Notes: generated from the sequence alone by a model not told the origin. DNA of 10,000 nucleotides from Nymphaea colorata (GCF_008831285.2 NC_045140.1:120001-130000), one strand, 5' to 3'. Shown: positions 1 to 8,116, counted from the first letter of the stretch. A program made the numbers and translations.

Positions 1-282
1 GGCTCAAGGCTTAATACAACCGCGACGATACAACTTAAACGCTCACCTCACTCAACCACATTCACATCCAAGCATTCATAAAAAACATACATGCCTAAGC
101 GCACAAACCACACCCTCAACCCCTAGGTGGCCAAGCCGCAAGGAGGTGTGTCGTCGGCTGAACGAGCCTCCGAGGACCTCACTATGCCGCGCGCCGTGTA
201 GGCGGGTTTGTAAGCAAGAACACCCTCCCCGTGCTATAGTGGGACAGGGTACAAACCTCCTCGAAGCTAGTCCGAGCTATCC

Positions 283-316
283 ACCGAGGCTGGAAAACCA
301 GAAACTAAGCCTCGGT
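283..316. repeat. Nested hairpin in the 3' LTR
   Basis: ACCGAGGCT (283-291) pairs perfectly with AGCCTCGGT (308-316). Inside it, CTGG AAAA CCAG (290-301) can form a second small stem sharing two bases of the outer arm. In minus-strand RNA this would lie in the R/U5 part of the LTR. The identical copy is at 8655-8688. Confidence 0.7.
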
Positions 317-420
317 ACTCAGCAAATGCCTCCTCGCCCAAGCTGGACAGCAAGCTCCACGACCCCAACTCACCGGTCGCTTGATGGCTCACGGTTCACC
401 TCAGCAACAAGGGAAGCACG

Positions 421-447
421 GATTACTGTTACAGCAAAACAGTAATC
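421..447. repeat. Perfect 10-bp hairpin in the 3' LTR
   Basis: GATTACTGTT (421-430) and AACAGTAATC (438-447) are exact reverse complements around a 7-base loop. A perfect 10-bp stem stands out in this sequence. In element RNA it could be a packaging, dimerisation or 3'-end-processing structure; nothing in the sequence decides between these. Confidence 0.75.
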
Positions 448-861
448 GAACAACAGAGCCAAAGTATGAAATGCCTCACAAGATGCGATCTAAACCCCTC
501 TTTGTATTCTGTTAAGGGGGAAGCAGGCGTCGAACTGGTGTCGACGAGCACCCTTCAACTCCAAGGTTGCGGCTCACGGACTGTTGCAGTCTATGCTAAC
601 AGGTTGCAGCCCATCCTCGTTGCAGCAGGGGTATGCTCCGCCAAAACAAGTGCAAGCACGATCAAATCCAGGATATAATCAAAGGAAAACAAGGGATTCA
701 AGGAGCTGAAATCACCAGAGATACTCGTTTCCCCAATATCGAAGAAAACGAGATCGGGGTAGCGTCGAGGCTTGGCCTCTGTTCTGGAAAACGAAGAAGA
801 CAGGTTCAGGCGCTGGCAGAGAGTGGCCTCCAGTTTAAAATTCGTATAAAATCACAGGAGT

Positions 862-1246
862 CTCCAAAAATCCCCAAACTTGGTCAGCAACAAGTAGACA
901 TCCTCAGGAGTGGACGCTCCAAGTTTGAGCCAAATCCGACGAGTTTAAGGCCAGGTCGTTGAGCTCTGAAAATCGCGCACGTTCTGTCCTTCGTTCAGAA
1001 ATGTATCAGGCGCAGAACAGCTTCAGGACTGCTGGAGAGGTCTTCGATGGAAAAATCATAACAATTCATAGACACCTCCAAAAATCCTGAAATTTGGATT
1101 GTAGCAAGACCACTAGCCAAGGAGTAGACGCTCCAAATTTGAGCTGAATCTGAGCTGTCTAGACCCCAGTCGTTGATCCCTCAAAGTCGCTGTAGTTCTG
1201 TCGCCTGTTTCAGGAAGAGCCGTCGTGCAGAAGAACAGCCACAGGT
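862..1246. repeat. Diverged tandem duplication inside the 3' LTR, unit spacing 214 bp
   Basis: Segment 862-1028 resembles 1076-1246. Shared anchors at a constant offset of 214 include CTCCAAAAATCC (862 and 1076), GACGCTCC (913 and 1127), GTCGTT (955 and 1169) and GTTCTGTC (981 and 1195); AGAACAG (1014 and 1232) shifts to 218, implying a small indel. The similarity is imperfect, so the duplication is much older than this insertion. Both LTRs carry it. Confidence 0.8.
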
Positions 1247-1343
1247 CTTCATATCGCCACTCCGCCTCAATGCGATCAAATCAAGAGATGAAACCACTTG
1301 CAATCGACAGATAATTAAATTTGGAACAAGCTAAAGTCAATAG

Positions 1344-1408
1344 ATCACCCGGTGATGCTGCATTCCCAATGTTCTAAGCGAATATTGGGTTACAGCCGCC
1401 TGTGGCGG
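1344..1408. repeat. Cluster of three short hairpins in the 3' LTR
   Basis: Three stems lie within 65 bp: ATCACC/GGTGAT with a one-base centre (1344-1356), CCCAATGTT/AATATTGGG with one G-T wobble (1365-1389), and CCGCC/GGCGG around TGT (1396-1408). The identical set is at 9716-9780. A structured RNA leader element is possible, but short stems also arise by chance. Confidence 0.55.
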
Positions 1409-1548
1409 AGAAACAGGGATGCTCGCCGCCGATTCCCGCCAGATTCAGACCGTCGCCTCCAGAAACGCCATCTACAGTCCGATCGACGTCAAATTTGGTG
1501 GAGATGATCTCAGGTATGTTGGGAATCTAATGGCACCGGAATCGTGAA

Positions 1549-1587
1549 GATCCAACGGTTGGATCGCCGGAAATGTCGCCGGAAACA
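1549..1587. repeat. 17-bp palindrome and adjoining 12-bp tandem repeat in the 3' LTR
   Basis: GATCCAACGGTTGGATC (1549-1565) is a perfect inverted repeat of 8-bp arms around one base. Its AACGG core resembles a plant MYB-binding site. It runs into two near-identical 12-mers, each starting TCGCCGGAAA (1564-1575 and 1576-1587). The same arrangement recurs at 9921-9959. Confidence 0.65.
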
Positions 1588-1848
1588 GGAACTGGTCGGC
1601 GGAATTGCGTGACAGAACCTACTCCGACTTCTCAAGCTCGTAACTCACTCAATACTGAACGGATTGACGCGATTCCACTTCCTATAGAAAGCTTGGTTCG
1701 GTGGGAAGCGAACAGTATCAAAATCCCCAAAAGTTATGGCCGATTGACCCTTCGATTTAAGCTCGGATTGAGACTGGCTGTGGTAGGCCTGTTTCAACCG
1801 AATGCTCAAAAAGAGGCTCGATCATCCTCCAAACGACCCCCAAACCCA

Positions 1849-1862
1849 TCCTCCTTCGCTTC
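1849..1862 (-). other. Candidate polypurine tract next to a TGGG LTR start
   Basis: The minus strand reads GAAGCGAAGGAGGA, 13 purines of 14, immediately followed by TGGGTTTGG. A second-strand primer of this kind normally abuts the 3' LTR, and TGGG would pair with the CCCA that ends the LTR if its U5 end is at 8158. This would make the LTR 2063 bp (8158-10220) and leave about 0.8 kb between the gag-pol stop and the tract. Other boundaries remain possible, so this is tentative. Confidence 0.4.
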
Positions 1863-2387
1863 GATCCTTCTTCAGATCATCCTCACGGATTCCAGAAGGA
1901 TCCCACGGCATACAAACGAATTGGGGAGGCGATTTACAGTCACTACAAGAGGAAATGACGCTGGAAAAACACACTTAGCTGTATTTCTGCTGAACGGACG
2001 ATCAAATGCATCTCAGATCTTCACACCGCCGTGTAGGCATTGCGCGAAGGCTGGAGAATGCCTTCCGGATGGTGGATGACGCCTCTCGACACCCCTGTGG
2101 CTGAGGAGTCCGCACGGCATTCACCTTTGCTTCTGCTCGGGTAGACGATGAAGAAGACAACCCGCCGGCTGCTTGCTTCGTTTCACCTCCTAGTAGAGAA
2201 AACCAGCGGAGGGTGTGGGATAATGTCGGGTTGCCAATCCGCCATTGATGAATCTGAGGAGGCTGGAGAAGAACCTCAGATGTTTCACACAGAAATGGGG
2301 AGGAAGAAGAAGATGGAGGCGCAAGAAACGCGCGGGTGAAGAGAAACCTGTTTCTATTAGAAACTTTGTCCAAAAATCATTAACAAC

Positions 2388-2420
2388 TTAGGGTTAACTT
2401 CACAAAGACACTATTTAAAG
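2388..2420 (-). promoter_or_regulatory. Promoter-like cluster: TATA-like box and telo-box
   Basis: On the minus strand, CTTTAAATAG (2420-2411) resembles a weak TATA box. About 16 bases downstream lies AACCCTAA (2395-2388), the telo-box seen near start sites of many plant genes. A pyrimidine-rich stretch (2318-2297) follows like a transcribed leader. If real, transcription would start near 2380-2390 and this would be the U3/R junction, giving an LTR longer than 2.6 kb. It competes with the boundary suggested at 1848. Confidence 0.35.
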
Positions 2421-2428
2421 TGTAGCAT

Positions 2429-2460
2429 GACTCGGTTCGGTCTATGTCTCGAACCGGGTC
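2429..2460. repeat. Inverted repeat upstream of the TATA-like box
   Basis: The arms GACTCGGTTCG (2429-2439) and CGAACCGGGTC (2450-2460) pair over 11 bp with one T-G wobble and a 10-base loop. Related words (AACCGGTTCC near 2491, ATCGGGTCC near 2522) recur nearby. The placement just upstream of the possible TATA box suggests a paired activator-binding site in U3, but this is inference. Confidence 0.5.
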
Positions 2461-2668
2461 GGTACAAAACTGAAACATAACTAAAAATGAAACCGGTTCC
2501 TACTAAAAACGCTGGACTTGGATCGGGTCCTAAGACGGGATCCTGTCAAAACCGCTCCGACTGACCCGTAATGCTGTAATCACTCCGTCTCGGCCTGAAA
2601 TGGTCGGCTCGGGGCTGAAAACTCCTCCAACTCAGTCTCGGTCCACTGGGCATGTGTGGCTAGGTCGG

Positions 2669-3331
2669 TCAGCTGGGCCCGGACAACTCCAGCTCACTGC
2701 ATCGGCTAGCCTCCCTAAGAAAAATGCTGTCCTCGCTGGAATGACCTCCGTGCGTGATACCCTCGGAACAAGGATCGGCCACCCGCCCGAGTGCTGCTGC
2801 TGCTAGTGGTGATGGTGGTGCCCGCTCGTTAGCCTCTCTAAGGTTTCCGCTGTGCACTCTGATAGCGTCCTCGCTCGCTACAACCTCACAATGCTCCAGG
2901 TGACCTCCAGCGTCGACGCTCTCCTGCGCGCGGCACCCGTCTGCGTCCTCGATGCCCGGTAGTCGGCGATGTCCCTCGGCTGTGCGCTCGGCCGTGCCCC
3001 GGAGTTGTGCTGCGCCTGTGGCCGGCAGTGGCATGCCTCCGACGATTACTTGGTGTGACGTTAGGCCTTGTGTGGCGTTATTAGCGCTACAAGCTGCACC
3101 ATTCACAGTTAGTAAAGCCTCTCTGCCCCTTACACTCAGTGGCCAAGTCTCACCCTTACCAAGTCTCTCATGCCCATCTGGCGACAAAGGGTTCGCGCAG
3201 ACAAGCTTAGCGCTATCGGCCTGTGGTAGTTGATGGGATTCGGCAGCAATCAAGGCTAGTCCCGGCCTAGTCCTAGGGAGTTCCGTATCAGATCCACCAC
3301 GCTGAGACTGAGCTTGTCCCCAAGCTCTAGT
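2669..3331 (-). other. Unrecognised 220-residue C-terminal tail of Gag-Pol beyond the chromodomain
   Basis: After the chromodomain the frame stays open for residues 1596-1815 and ends at 2669. The stretch begins [17 protein letters not shown], is rich in Ala, Gly, Arg, Glu and Ser, and has no domain I recognise. The DNA looks more GC-rich than the gag part of the frame. Chromovirus Pol usually ends within a few dozen residues of the chromodomain, so this is long. It could be a lineage-specific domain, acquired host sequence, or 3' sequence (even U3) that happens to stay open. Confidence 0.6.
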
Positions 3332-6300
3332 AGTTGGGAAATCCTGGACAATCCTGTCATATAGCTCCCATGATGTACCTGAATCTGGGCCGTCCCACTC
3401 AACTAAAACCTCATGTCTCTGACGCCCCTCTCTCTGCAGGTGCCGGTGACGAAGTATCCTATACGGTCTAGGCCGAAAATCTGGCAAAGGTTCAATAAGT
3501 TCTGGCAACTGACCAAAATGCGGCTTGAGTCTAGTTACATGGAAGACCGGATGGACTAATGCGGTGGGTGGTAGTGCTAACCTGTAGGCTCCTTTGCCAA
3601 CTCTTTGCAAGACCCGGAATGGCCCATAATAACGGGGTAAAAGTTTGGAATAAGGCTGTCCAAGCAACGATTTTTGTCGCATAGGTAGCCTCTTCAACCA
3701 TGCCATGTCCCCAACCTTGAACTCTCGATCTTTGCGGCCTTTATCATATGTTTGTTTCATTCGATTCTGGGCTCTTACGATATGCTGCCTCAAAACTGTC
3801 AAGATCTCATCCCGATTACGGAGTGTGCAGTCCACCTCATCATCTTGAGCTGTCCCTACTTCATAGTTTGGAATGAGTGGAGGAGGACACCCATACAGTG
3901 CCTCGTAGGGAGTGATACTAGTCCCGGAATGGAGACTAGTGTTGTAGGACCATTCTGCCCAAGCAAGATACCGAACCCAAGTGTTCGGTCGTTCCCCCGC
4001 GAAACAACGCAGATAGGTCTCTAGTGTCCTGTTCACCACCTCGCTTTGCCCATCGGTTTGCGGGTGGTGGGCTGTACTGAAATGCAATGAAGTCCCAGCC
4101 ATGCGCATATACTCGCGCCAAAACGCACTAAGGAATATCGAATCCCTATCACAAACGATAGTGCTCGGCATTCCATGAAGTTTGCCGACATAGTCTTGGT
4201 ATATCCCGGCAACCAACGGCCCATTGTAGTGTCTTGGAAGAGGGGCAAAATGCCCATATTTTGTCAATCTGTCCACCACTACAAACACCGCTTCCTTTCC
4301 TTCCGAACGTGGCATTGCATCAATAAAATCCATTGATACATCAGCCCAAGGTTTTGTAGGTATTGGCAATGGGTGCATCAGCCCGGGTGGCTTGGTTGCT
4401 TCATACTTTTCCCTTTGGCAAATCTGACAACTCCTCACAAACTCTTTGACTTCTCCTTTTAGACCTTCCCACCAAAATTGGGTTTTGATCCTTGCAAGCG
4501 TTTTGGCCACGCCTTCGTGACCTGCGGTGGTTGAACAATGAAAGTGTGATAGGAGCTCCTTTTTGAGGGAGGAACCGCGTGGTACCACAGCTTTGCCCTT
4601 TCGGTAAAGCACGTTCCCCTTCATGCCATGGTTTGGGATTGATCCCGGATTCTGCTGAACCGATGCTCTAAGTAGTCTCAAACCTTCATCAGCCTCTTGT
4701 TCAATGACCAATCGCTGCCACAAATCGGTTTCCAGAACGGACAAGGTTAGAAATTGCTCTCCAAGTCTCGATAACGAATCAGCCGCCGAGTTTTCGGTTC
4801 CTTTCTTGTATTCGATTGTAAAATCGTAACCCAATAGCTTGGCGAGCCATCTTTGTTGAGTAGGCGTTGAGACCCTTTGTTTGAGCATATACCTTAAACT
4901 ACTATGATCCGTTCTCACAATGAATTTGCGCCCGATGAGGTAGGGCCTCCATTTCTCCACGGCCAACACGATGGCAAATAACTCCTTTTCATATGTGGAT
5001 AATGGCTTTGCCCTATGGGTGAGAGCCTTGGACATGTAGGCTATTGGGTGGCCCTTTTGGCTGAGGACAGCCCCAACACCAACGTCGCTTGCGTCCGTCT
5101 CCACCACGAAATCAAGTGAAAAATCTGGCAAGGTTAGCACGGGCGCGGCTAACATTGCTGCCTTAAGCTTTACGAATGCTTCCCTTGAGTGATCCGTCCA
5201 GGTGAACTCCCCTTTCTTCAACATTTTCGTCAAAGGGGAGGCTATAGATCCATAGCCTTGAATAAACCTTCGATAGTAACCAGTAAGACCTAGAAATCCT
5301 CTCATTCCTCTCGGGTCTTTTGGCAAAGGCCATTGCTCCATGGCATGGAGCTTTTCTGGATCAGCTCTAACACCTTCCTTGGACACTATGTGTCCCAAAT
5401 AGCCGATTGATTCTTGACCGAAACTGCACTTAGAAGCTTTTGCAAAGAGTTCATTCTGCCTCAAAATTTGTAGTGTCTTCCTTAAGTGGACAATGTGGTG
5501 CTCTAATGATCGACTGTAAACCAGAATGTCATCGAAGAAAACTAGAATGAAATCCCTCAGATGTGGTCTGAAAATATCATTCATACATCGTTGGAATGTA
5601 GCCGGGGCGTTGGTTAATCCGAAGGGCATGACCAAGAACTCATAATGCCCATCGTGAGTTCTAAATGCAGTCTTGGGTACGTCATGCTTATCCATGCGTA
5701 TCTGATGGTAACCAGCCCTTAAGTCAAGCTTGGAGAAAATGGAAGCGCCCGCCAATTCATCAAGGAGTTCGTCAATGACGGGTATAGGGTGGCGGTCCTT
5801 AATCGTGACTTCGTTAAGTGCCCGATAATCAACACAAAATCTCCAAGTTTCATCCTTCTTTTTGACTAACAAAACAGGAGAGGAGAAGGGACTGCTACTC
5901 GGGCGAATGATTCCCCCTTCAATCATTTCTTTTACCAATCTCTCTATCTCCGTTTTCTGTGTAAACCCATAACGATAAGGCCTAACATTTACCGGTTCTG
6001 CCCCGTTTGATAGGACGATCCTGTGATCGTATGATCTTGGAGGAGGTAACCCTTTAGGTTCAGAAAAGACATCTTCAAAACCATCCAATACTTGCTGAAC
6101 TTCCTTGGGAATGACTTCGGTCTCTGTCCCTTTTGGAGGTACATCAGTGGCTAACGATATCAGCCAGAGGGCTGGCTGTTGAGCTACGAGAGCCTTGATG
6201 GCTGCCTTCGGTTCCAAGTTGGGCTGGATTCCTTCGAGTGTCACTTGATCTCCTCCTTCCCTCTCAAATCTCATCTTCATTTTGGAGAAATCCCAGTAGA

Positions 6301-8116
6301 TTCCCCCAAGTGTCTCTAACCAATCAACACCAAGAACAAGGTCCATCCCTTTTATCGGAAGAACTAAGACATCTATCTTGTATGGGATCCCTTGCACGGT
6401 TATATCCATGTTTCGGCAAATGTGGACGCAAGGTAGCCTTGTTCCATCTCCTACCAAGACCGTGAGTGGTGCTTGATCTTCCAATGTGCATCCGCTATCC
6501 TTGGCCGTTTCTAAACTCATAAAATTATGAGTTGCTCCCGAATCTAGCAAGATTGTGACTCTGTGCCCTTGAATGGTTCCAAGAACACGCATTGCTTTAG
6601 GACGGTTTGGGTCCCTCATGGAGTGAAGAACCCCATCCACCTTCTCAATTTCCGTTGGGCACTCTTGTTCTACTGGTTGCTCTTCCTCAACTGGGATTGA
6701 AACCTCAACTTCGTCCTCATCCTCTACAACCACCATTAGCTGAAACCTCTTACATTTGTGTCCCTTGAACCACTTTTCCTCACATGACACACATAGCCCG
6801 GCTTTGAACCTTTCATCCCTCTCCTTAGCGGTGATGTAACGAACCGGAACATTGTCCCTAACGGCTGGACGTGTATCCCTCTTTGGAAACCCTTGTGGCT
6901 GTGGTTTAGGAGTAGGCCTGTTGAAATTCCCTTTGTTTTGGTTGAATCCTCCGGTCTTAGAGAATTTCTCATACGCTGCCCGTTTGAGGAGCTTTTCCTC
7001 CATAACTCGTGCCCTTGCAAAGCAACTGTCTAAGTCTACATGTTCCTCGGATAGCATCTCAATTCTAATATCCTCTCTCAATCCCGACATGAATGCACCT
7101 ATGAGTGCGGGTTCGGGCCAATCTCCAACCATACATGACATGTCCTCAAATCGACCTTGAAACTCCTCCACGGTAGTGATTTGTTTCATGTTGATGAGCT
7201 CCACATGATAGTTAGTATATGACGAGACTCCAAAGCGAGCGAGTAATGCATTTGAAAATGTTTCCCATACCATGACCGGGTTTTTCCTCTTGTACGACCG
7301 ATACCACCTCATAGCTGCCCCTTCAAAGTAGATCATGGCCGTTGTAATTTTTTTGTCTTCCCTAACTTCTTGGCACTCAAAGTATTGCTCCGCTTTAATC
7401 ACCCAATCTTGGGCGTTTTTGCCATCAAACTTAGGAAAGTCAACCCGAATGTTGGATCTGGGTTCTATGTTCCTTTGGCCCCTCTTTTTCTCACTTCTTT
7501 GTCCGATTCTCTCACTATCTTCATCTGAAATTTCTTCAAAATCATTGTCTACCAGTGGTTTGGAACAAGTTGCCATGTTAACTCCCATGGTCTTTTTATT
7601 TCCCATGTGAGCTTCATTGGTTTTGGGTGGAACTTGATTATCTTTTCCAATTTTAATCCCTCCAAAACTCGCTGCGGCATGCTCTTTGGGAGCTTGATAT
7701 GATGTGTGAGGCTCTTCATAAGGTCCTTTTCCCTTATCTTCTCGGTTGTGCCCATGATTAACGGATCTTTCCATACGGTCCATTCTTTGATTTAGCCCTT
7801 CTATACTTTCTGACAATTGGTCCATTTTATTCATTCGGCCGGTTAAGAAACCCAATTGGTGACTTATTTGCGTGAAGTTATCAGTCATACGAATCATAGC
7901 TTCCTCAAAGCGAGACAACCTCTCTTCCACACGTGATGGCTGGTCTTGCCGACTCATTCTTACTCTCATTTCCTCAAGTTCGGTTTCTATCCGTGAGAAC
8001 TTTTCTCGGTTTGATTCATTCCTTCCGCTGCCCTCATGAACTGATTCGGTGGCTGCATCTTCGACGCCCAATTCCATTTCCTGTTGCTCAACTCTTGAGT
8101 TCTTCTTCTTTGCCAT
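2669..8116 (-). CDS. gag-pol: Gag-Pol polyprotein of a Ty3/gypsy chromovirus, intact, 1815 aa
   Basis: One open frame encodes everything needed for particle formation, reverse transcription and integration. In order: coiled coil (about residues 33-120), Gag capsid (222-380), zinc knuckle (442-455), acidic linker (460-495), protease (D525), RT (D798, D862, D863), RNase H (D1008, E1045, D1070), integrase zinc finger (H1193, H1200, C1230, C1233), integrase core (D1263, D1323, E1359), GPF motif (1498-1500), chromodomain (about 1548-1595), then an unrecognised tail (1596-1815). The ATG at 8116 is favoured because an in-frame TGA lies nine bases upstream, its context is good (G at -3, GC after ATG), and it directly follows the primer-binding site. 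Gag and Pol share a frame with no stop or frameshift, as in many plant chromoviruses, so processing presumably relies on the protease. No inactivating change was seen. Confidence 0.97.
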   Translation of the reverse strand: MAKKKNSRVEQQEMELGVEDAATESVHEGSGRNESNREKFSRIETELEEMRVRMSRQDQPSRVEERLSRFEEAMIRMTDNFTQISHQLGFLTGRMNKMDQLSESIEGLNQRMDRMERSVNHGHNREDKGKGPYEEPHTSYQAPKEHAAASFGGIKIGKDNQVPPKTNEAHMGNKKTMGVNMATCSKPLVDNDFEEISDEDSERIGQRSEKKRGQRNIEPRSNIRVDFPKFDGKNAQDWVIKAEQYFECQEVREDKKITTAMIYFEGAAMRWYRSYKRKNPVMVWETFSNALLARFGVSSYTNYHVELINMKQITTVEEFQGRFEDMSCMVGDWPEPALIGAFMSGLREDIRIEMLSEEHVDLDSCFARARVMEEKLLKRAAYEKFSKTGGFNQNKGNFNRPTPKPQPQGFPKRDTRPAVRDNVPVRYITAKERDERFKAGLCVSCEEKWFKGHKCKRFQLMVVVEDEDEVEVSIPVEEEQPVEQECPTEIEKVDGVLHSMRDPNRPKAMRVLGTIQGHRVTILLDSGATHNFMSLETAKDSGCTLEDQAPLTVLVGDGTRLPCVHICRNMDITVQGIPYKIDVLVLPIKGMDLVLGVDWLETLGGIYWDFSKMKMRFEREGGDQVTLEGIQPNLEPKAAIKALVAQQPALWLISLATDVPPKGTETEVIPKEVQQVLDGFEDVFSEPKGLPPPRSYDHRIVLSNGAEPVNVRPYRYGFTQKTEIERLVKEMIEGGIIRPSSSPFSSPVLLVKKKDETWRFCVDYRALNEVTIKDRHPIPVIDELLDELAGASIFSKLDLRAGYHQIRMDKHDVPKTAFRTHDGHYEFLVMPFGLTNAPATFQRCMNDIFRPHLRDFILVFFDDILVYSRSLEHHIVHLRKTLQILRQNELFAKASKCSFGQESIGYLGHIVSKEGVRADPEKLHAMEQWPLPKDPRGMRGFLGLTGYYRRFIQGYGSIASPLTKMLKKGEFTWTDHSREAFVKLKAAMLAAPVLTLPDFSLDFVVETDASDVGVGAVLSQKGHPIAYMSKALTHRAKPLSTYEKELFAIVLAVEKWRPYLIGRKFIVRTDHSSLRYMLKQRVSTPTQQRWLAKLLGYDFTIEYKKGTENSAADSLSRLGEQFLTLSVLETDLWQRLVIEQEADEGLRLLRASVQQNPGSIPNHGMKGNVLYRKGKAVVPRGSSLKKELLSHFHCSTTAGHEGVAKTLARIKTQFWWEGLKGEVKEFVRSCQICQREKYEATKPPGLMHPLPIPTKPWADVSMDFIDAMPRSEGKEAVFVVVDRLTKYGHFAPLPRHYNGPLVAGIYQDYVGKLHGMPSTIVCDRDSIFLSAFWREYMRMAGTSLHFSTAHHPQTDGQSEVVNRTLETYLRCFAGERPNTWVRYLAWAEWSYNTSLHSGTSITPYEALYGCPPPLIPNYEVGTAQDDEVDCTLRNRDEILTVLRQHIVRAQNRMKQTYDKGRKDREFKVGDMAWLKRLPMRQKSLLGQPYSKLLPRYYGPFRVLQRVGKGAYRLALPPTALVHPVFHVTRLKPHFGQLPELIEPLPDFRPRPYRILRHRHLQREGRQRHEVLVEWDGPDSGTSWELYDRIVQDFPTTRAWGQAQSQRGGSDTELPRTRPGLALIAAESHQLPQADSAKLVCANPLSPDGHERLGKGETWPLSVRGREALLTVNGAACSANNATQGLTSHQVIVGGMPLPATGAAQLRGTAERTAEGHRRLPGIEDADGCRAQESVDAGGHLEHCEVVASEDAIRVHSGNLREANERAPPSPLAAAALGRVADPCSEGITHGGHSSEDSIFLREASRCSELELSGPS
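3332..3475 (-). other. Integrase C-terminal chromodomain (about residues 1548-1595)
   Basis: The sequence has the chromodomain outline: PYRILRHR, then EVLVEWDG (W1574), then TSWE (W1583) and a closing helix ending in DFP. Tryptophans 1574 and 1583 match the conserved core positions. In chromoviruses this domain is thought to guide integration toward chromatin with particular histone marks. Whether the aromatic cage is complete cannot be settled by eye; the spacing resembles the diverged plant form. Confidence 0.87.
3512..4555 (-). other. Integrase: zinc finger, DDE core and GPF module (about residues 1188-1535)
   Basis: An HX6HX29CX2C zinc finger (H1193, H1200, C1230, C1233) leads into the core, whose triad D1263, D1323 and E1359 has 59 and 35 residues between members, the normal D,D(35)E spacing. 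Flanking core sequences such as [18 protein letters not shown] are typical. The C-terminal part has the GPF motif (1498-1500, [16 protein letters not shown]) and [11 protein letters not shown]. It joins the double-stranded DNA copy to the host genome. Confidence 0.96.
4763..5119 (-). other. RNase H domain (about residues 1000-1118)
   Basis: The acidic residues are in place: D1008 in [15 protein letters not shown]1045 in [10 protein letters not shown]1070 in [11 protein letters not shown], and D1113 in NSAADSLSR. The domain removes element RNA from RNA-DNA hybrids and leaves the polypurine tract as the second-strand primer. It follows RT directly, the Ty3/gypsy order. Confidence 0.95.
5384..5947 (-). 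other. Reverse transcriptase domain (about residues 724-911)
   Basis: All landmark motifs are seen: [39 protein letters not shown] (catalytic D798), [13 protein letters not shown], and FFDDILVYS (catalytic D862 and D863). The thumb and connection region continues with YLGHIVS and [14 protein letters not shown]. The FFDD form of the active-site box is common in plant Ty3/gypsy RTs. This enzyme copies the element RNA into DNA from the tRNA primer. No disabling substitution is visible. Confidence 0.97.
6299..6595 (-). other. Aspartic protease domain (about residues 508-606)
   Basis: The catalytic motif [10 protein letters not shown] places the active-site Asp at residue 525, followed by the expected flap region and the family-typical sequence [11 protein letters not shown] near the domain end. 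Retroviral-type proteases work as homodimers and cut the Gag-Pol precursor. The key residues are present and the length is normal. Confidence 0.93.
6746..6799 (-). other. Gag nucleocapsid zinc knuckle, CX2CX7HXC variant
   Basis: Residues C442, C445, H453 and C455 make a CX2CX7HXC motif ending in GHKC. The classic retroviral knuckle is CX2CX4HX4C, so the spacing is altered. This GHxC form recurs in a subset of plant Ty3/gypsy Gag proteins, from general recollection. It is expected to bind RNA during packaging. A strongly acidic linker follows immediately and leads into the protease. Confidence 0.8.
6977..7453 (-). other. Gag capsid (retrotransposon gag) domain, about residues 222-380
   Basis: The segment shows the retrotransposon gag pattern: a start resembling [20 protein letters not shown], then [25 protein letters not shown], and a C-terminal stretch with [11 protein letters not shown] and [11 protein letters not shown]. 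This domain forms the shell of the virus-like particle. It follows the coiled coil and precedes a basic Pro/Gln/Asn-rich linker leading to the zinc knuckle. Confidence 0.9.
7757..8020 (-). other. Gag N-terminal coiled-coil region (about residues 33-120)
   Basis: The segment is rich in Glu, Arg, Met and Leu with heptad-like spacing of hydrophobic residues, for example the run from the IETELEEM segment through [15 protein letters not shown]. Such coiled coils near the start of plant Ty3/gypsy Gag proteins probably mediate Gag-Gag contacts during particle assembly. A hydrophilic linker with Lys/Gly/Asp and a short acidic patch (about residues 192-202) follows before the capsid domain. The call rests on composition and spacing, not on a coiled-coil score. 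Confidence 0.7.

Larger units (their letters stand above)
1..1628 (-). repeat. 3' LTR (left copy), minimum extent proved by the repeat
   Basis: This is the downstream LTR in the direction of transcription. It matches 8373-10000 base for base as far as I can compare. The true LTR extends about 215-218 bp further left, outside the window, by comparison with 8155-8372 of the other copy. It also extends right of 1628, since the comparison stops only because the other copy ends at 10000. The U3 boundary could be 1848 (TGGG start matching a CCCA end, with a purine tract beside it), about 2582, or about 3104. It carries several hairpins and a diverged internal duplication, listed separately. Confidence 0.93.
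1629..2668 (-). other. Region between the proven 3' LTR repeat and the gag-pol stop; LTR boundary lies here or beyond
   Basis: No gene is supported. Read on the minus strand from 2668, it contains a segment of repeated TCGG/CCGA-type words (about 2430-2660), a TATA-like site and telo-box, a pyrimidine-rich stretch (2318-2297), a 7-bp inverted repeat with arms 2035-2041 and 2057-2063, and a purine-rich stretch next to 1848. Some or all of it is probably U3 of the 3' LTR, but the other copy lies outside the window. A plus-strand ATG frame at 1573-2079 (168 codons) and a minus-strand frame at 2373-2002 that starts at TTG have no recognisable domain. Confidence 0.6.

Noticed and set aside
838-856. 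TATAAAAT on the plus strand inside the LTR
   Set aside because: It is antisense to the element and lacks any supported downstream gene; it may be chance, though antisense LTR transcription cannot be excluded.
146-962. Overlapping plus-strand frames of 70-109 codons, repeated at 8518-9334
   Set aside because: They are duplicated only because they lie in the LTRs, are antisense to the element, have no recognisable domain, and the first starts at GTG rather than ATG.
1-1628. The long direct repeat as a segmental or tandem gene duplication
   Set aside because: A primer-binding site directly beside one copy and gag-pol between the copies identify the repeats as LTRs.
1573-2079. Plus-strand 168-codon frame
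   Set aside because: It starts with ATG but its composition is featureless, it is antisense to the element, and no family or supporting signal is recognised.
2297-2318. Purine run on the plus strand that looks like a polypurine tract
   Set aside because: A polypurine tract must be purine-rich on the element's coding strand, which is the minus strand; here that strand is pyrimidine-rich.
2002-2373. Minus-strand 123-codon frame beginning at TTG
   Set aside because: Non-ATG start in a plant context, Ser-rich low-complexity product, and it overlaps the promoter/leader-like region; more likely untranslated leader or U3 sequence.
2800-2825. Five consecutive His codons followed by TAG on the minus strand, resembling a vector His tag
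   Set aside because: They are out of frame with gag-pol, which reads PPSPLAAAA here, and the surroundings are ordinary element sequence; a chance trinucleotide run.
3411-3440. Purine run GAGAGAGGGGCG on the minus strand as a polypurine tract
   Set aside because: It lies inside the chromodomain coding sequence and is not followed by a TG-starting LTR end.
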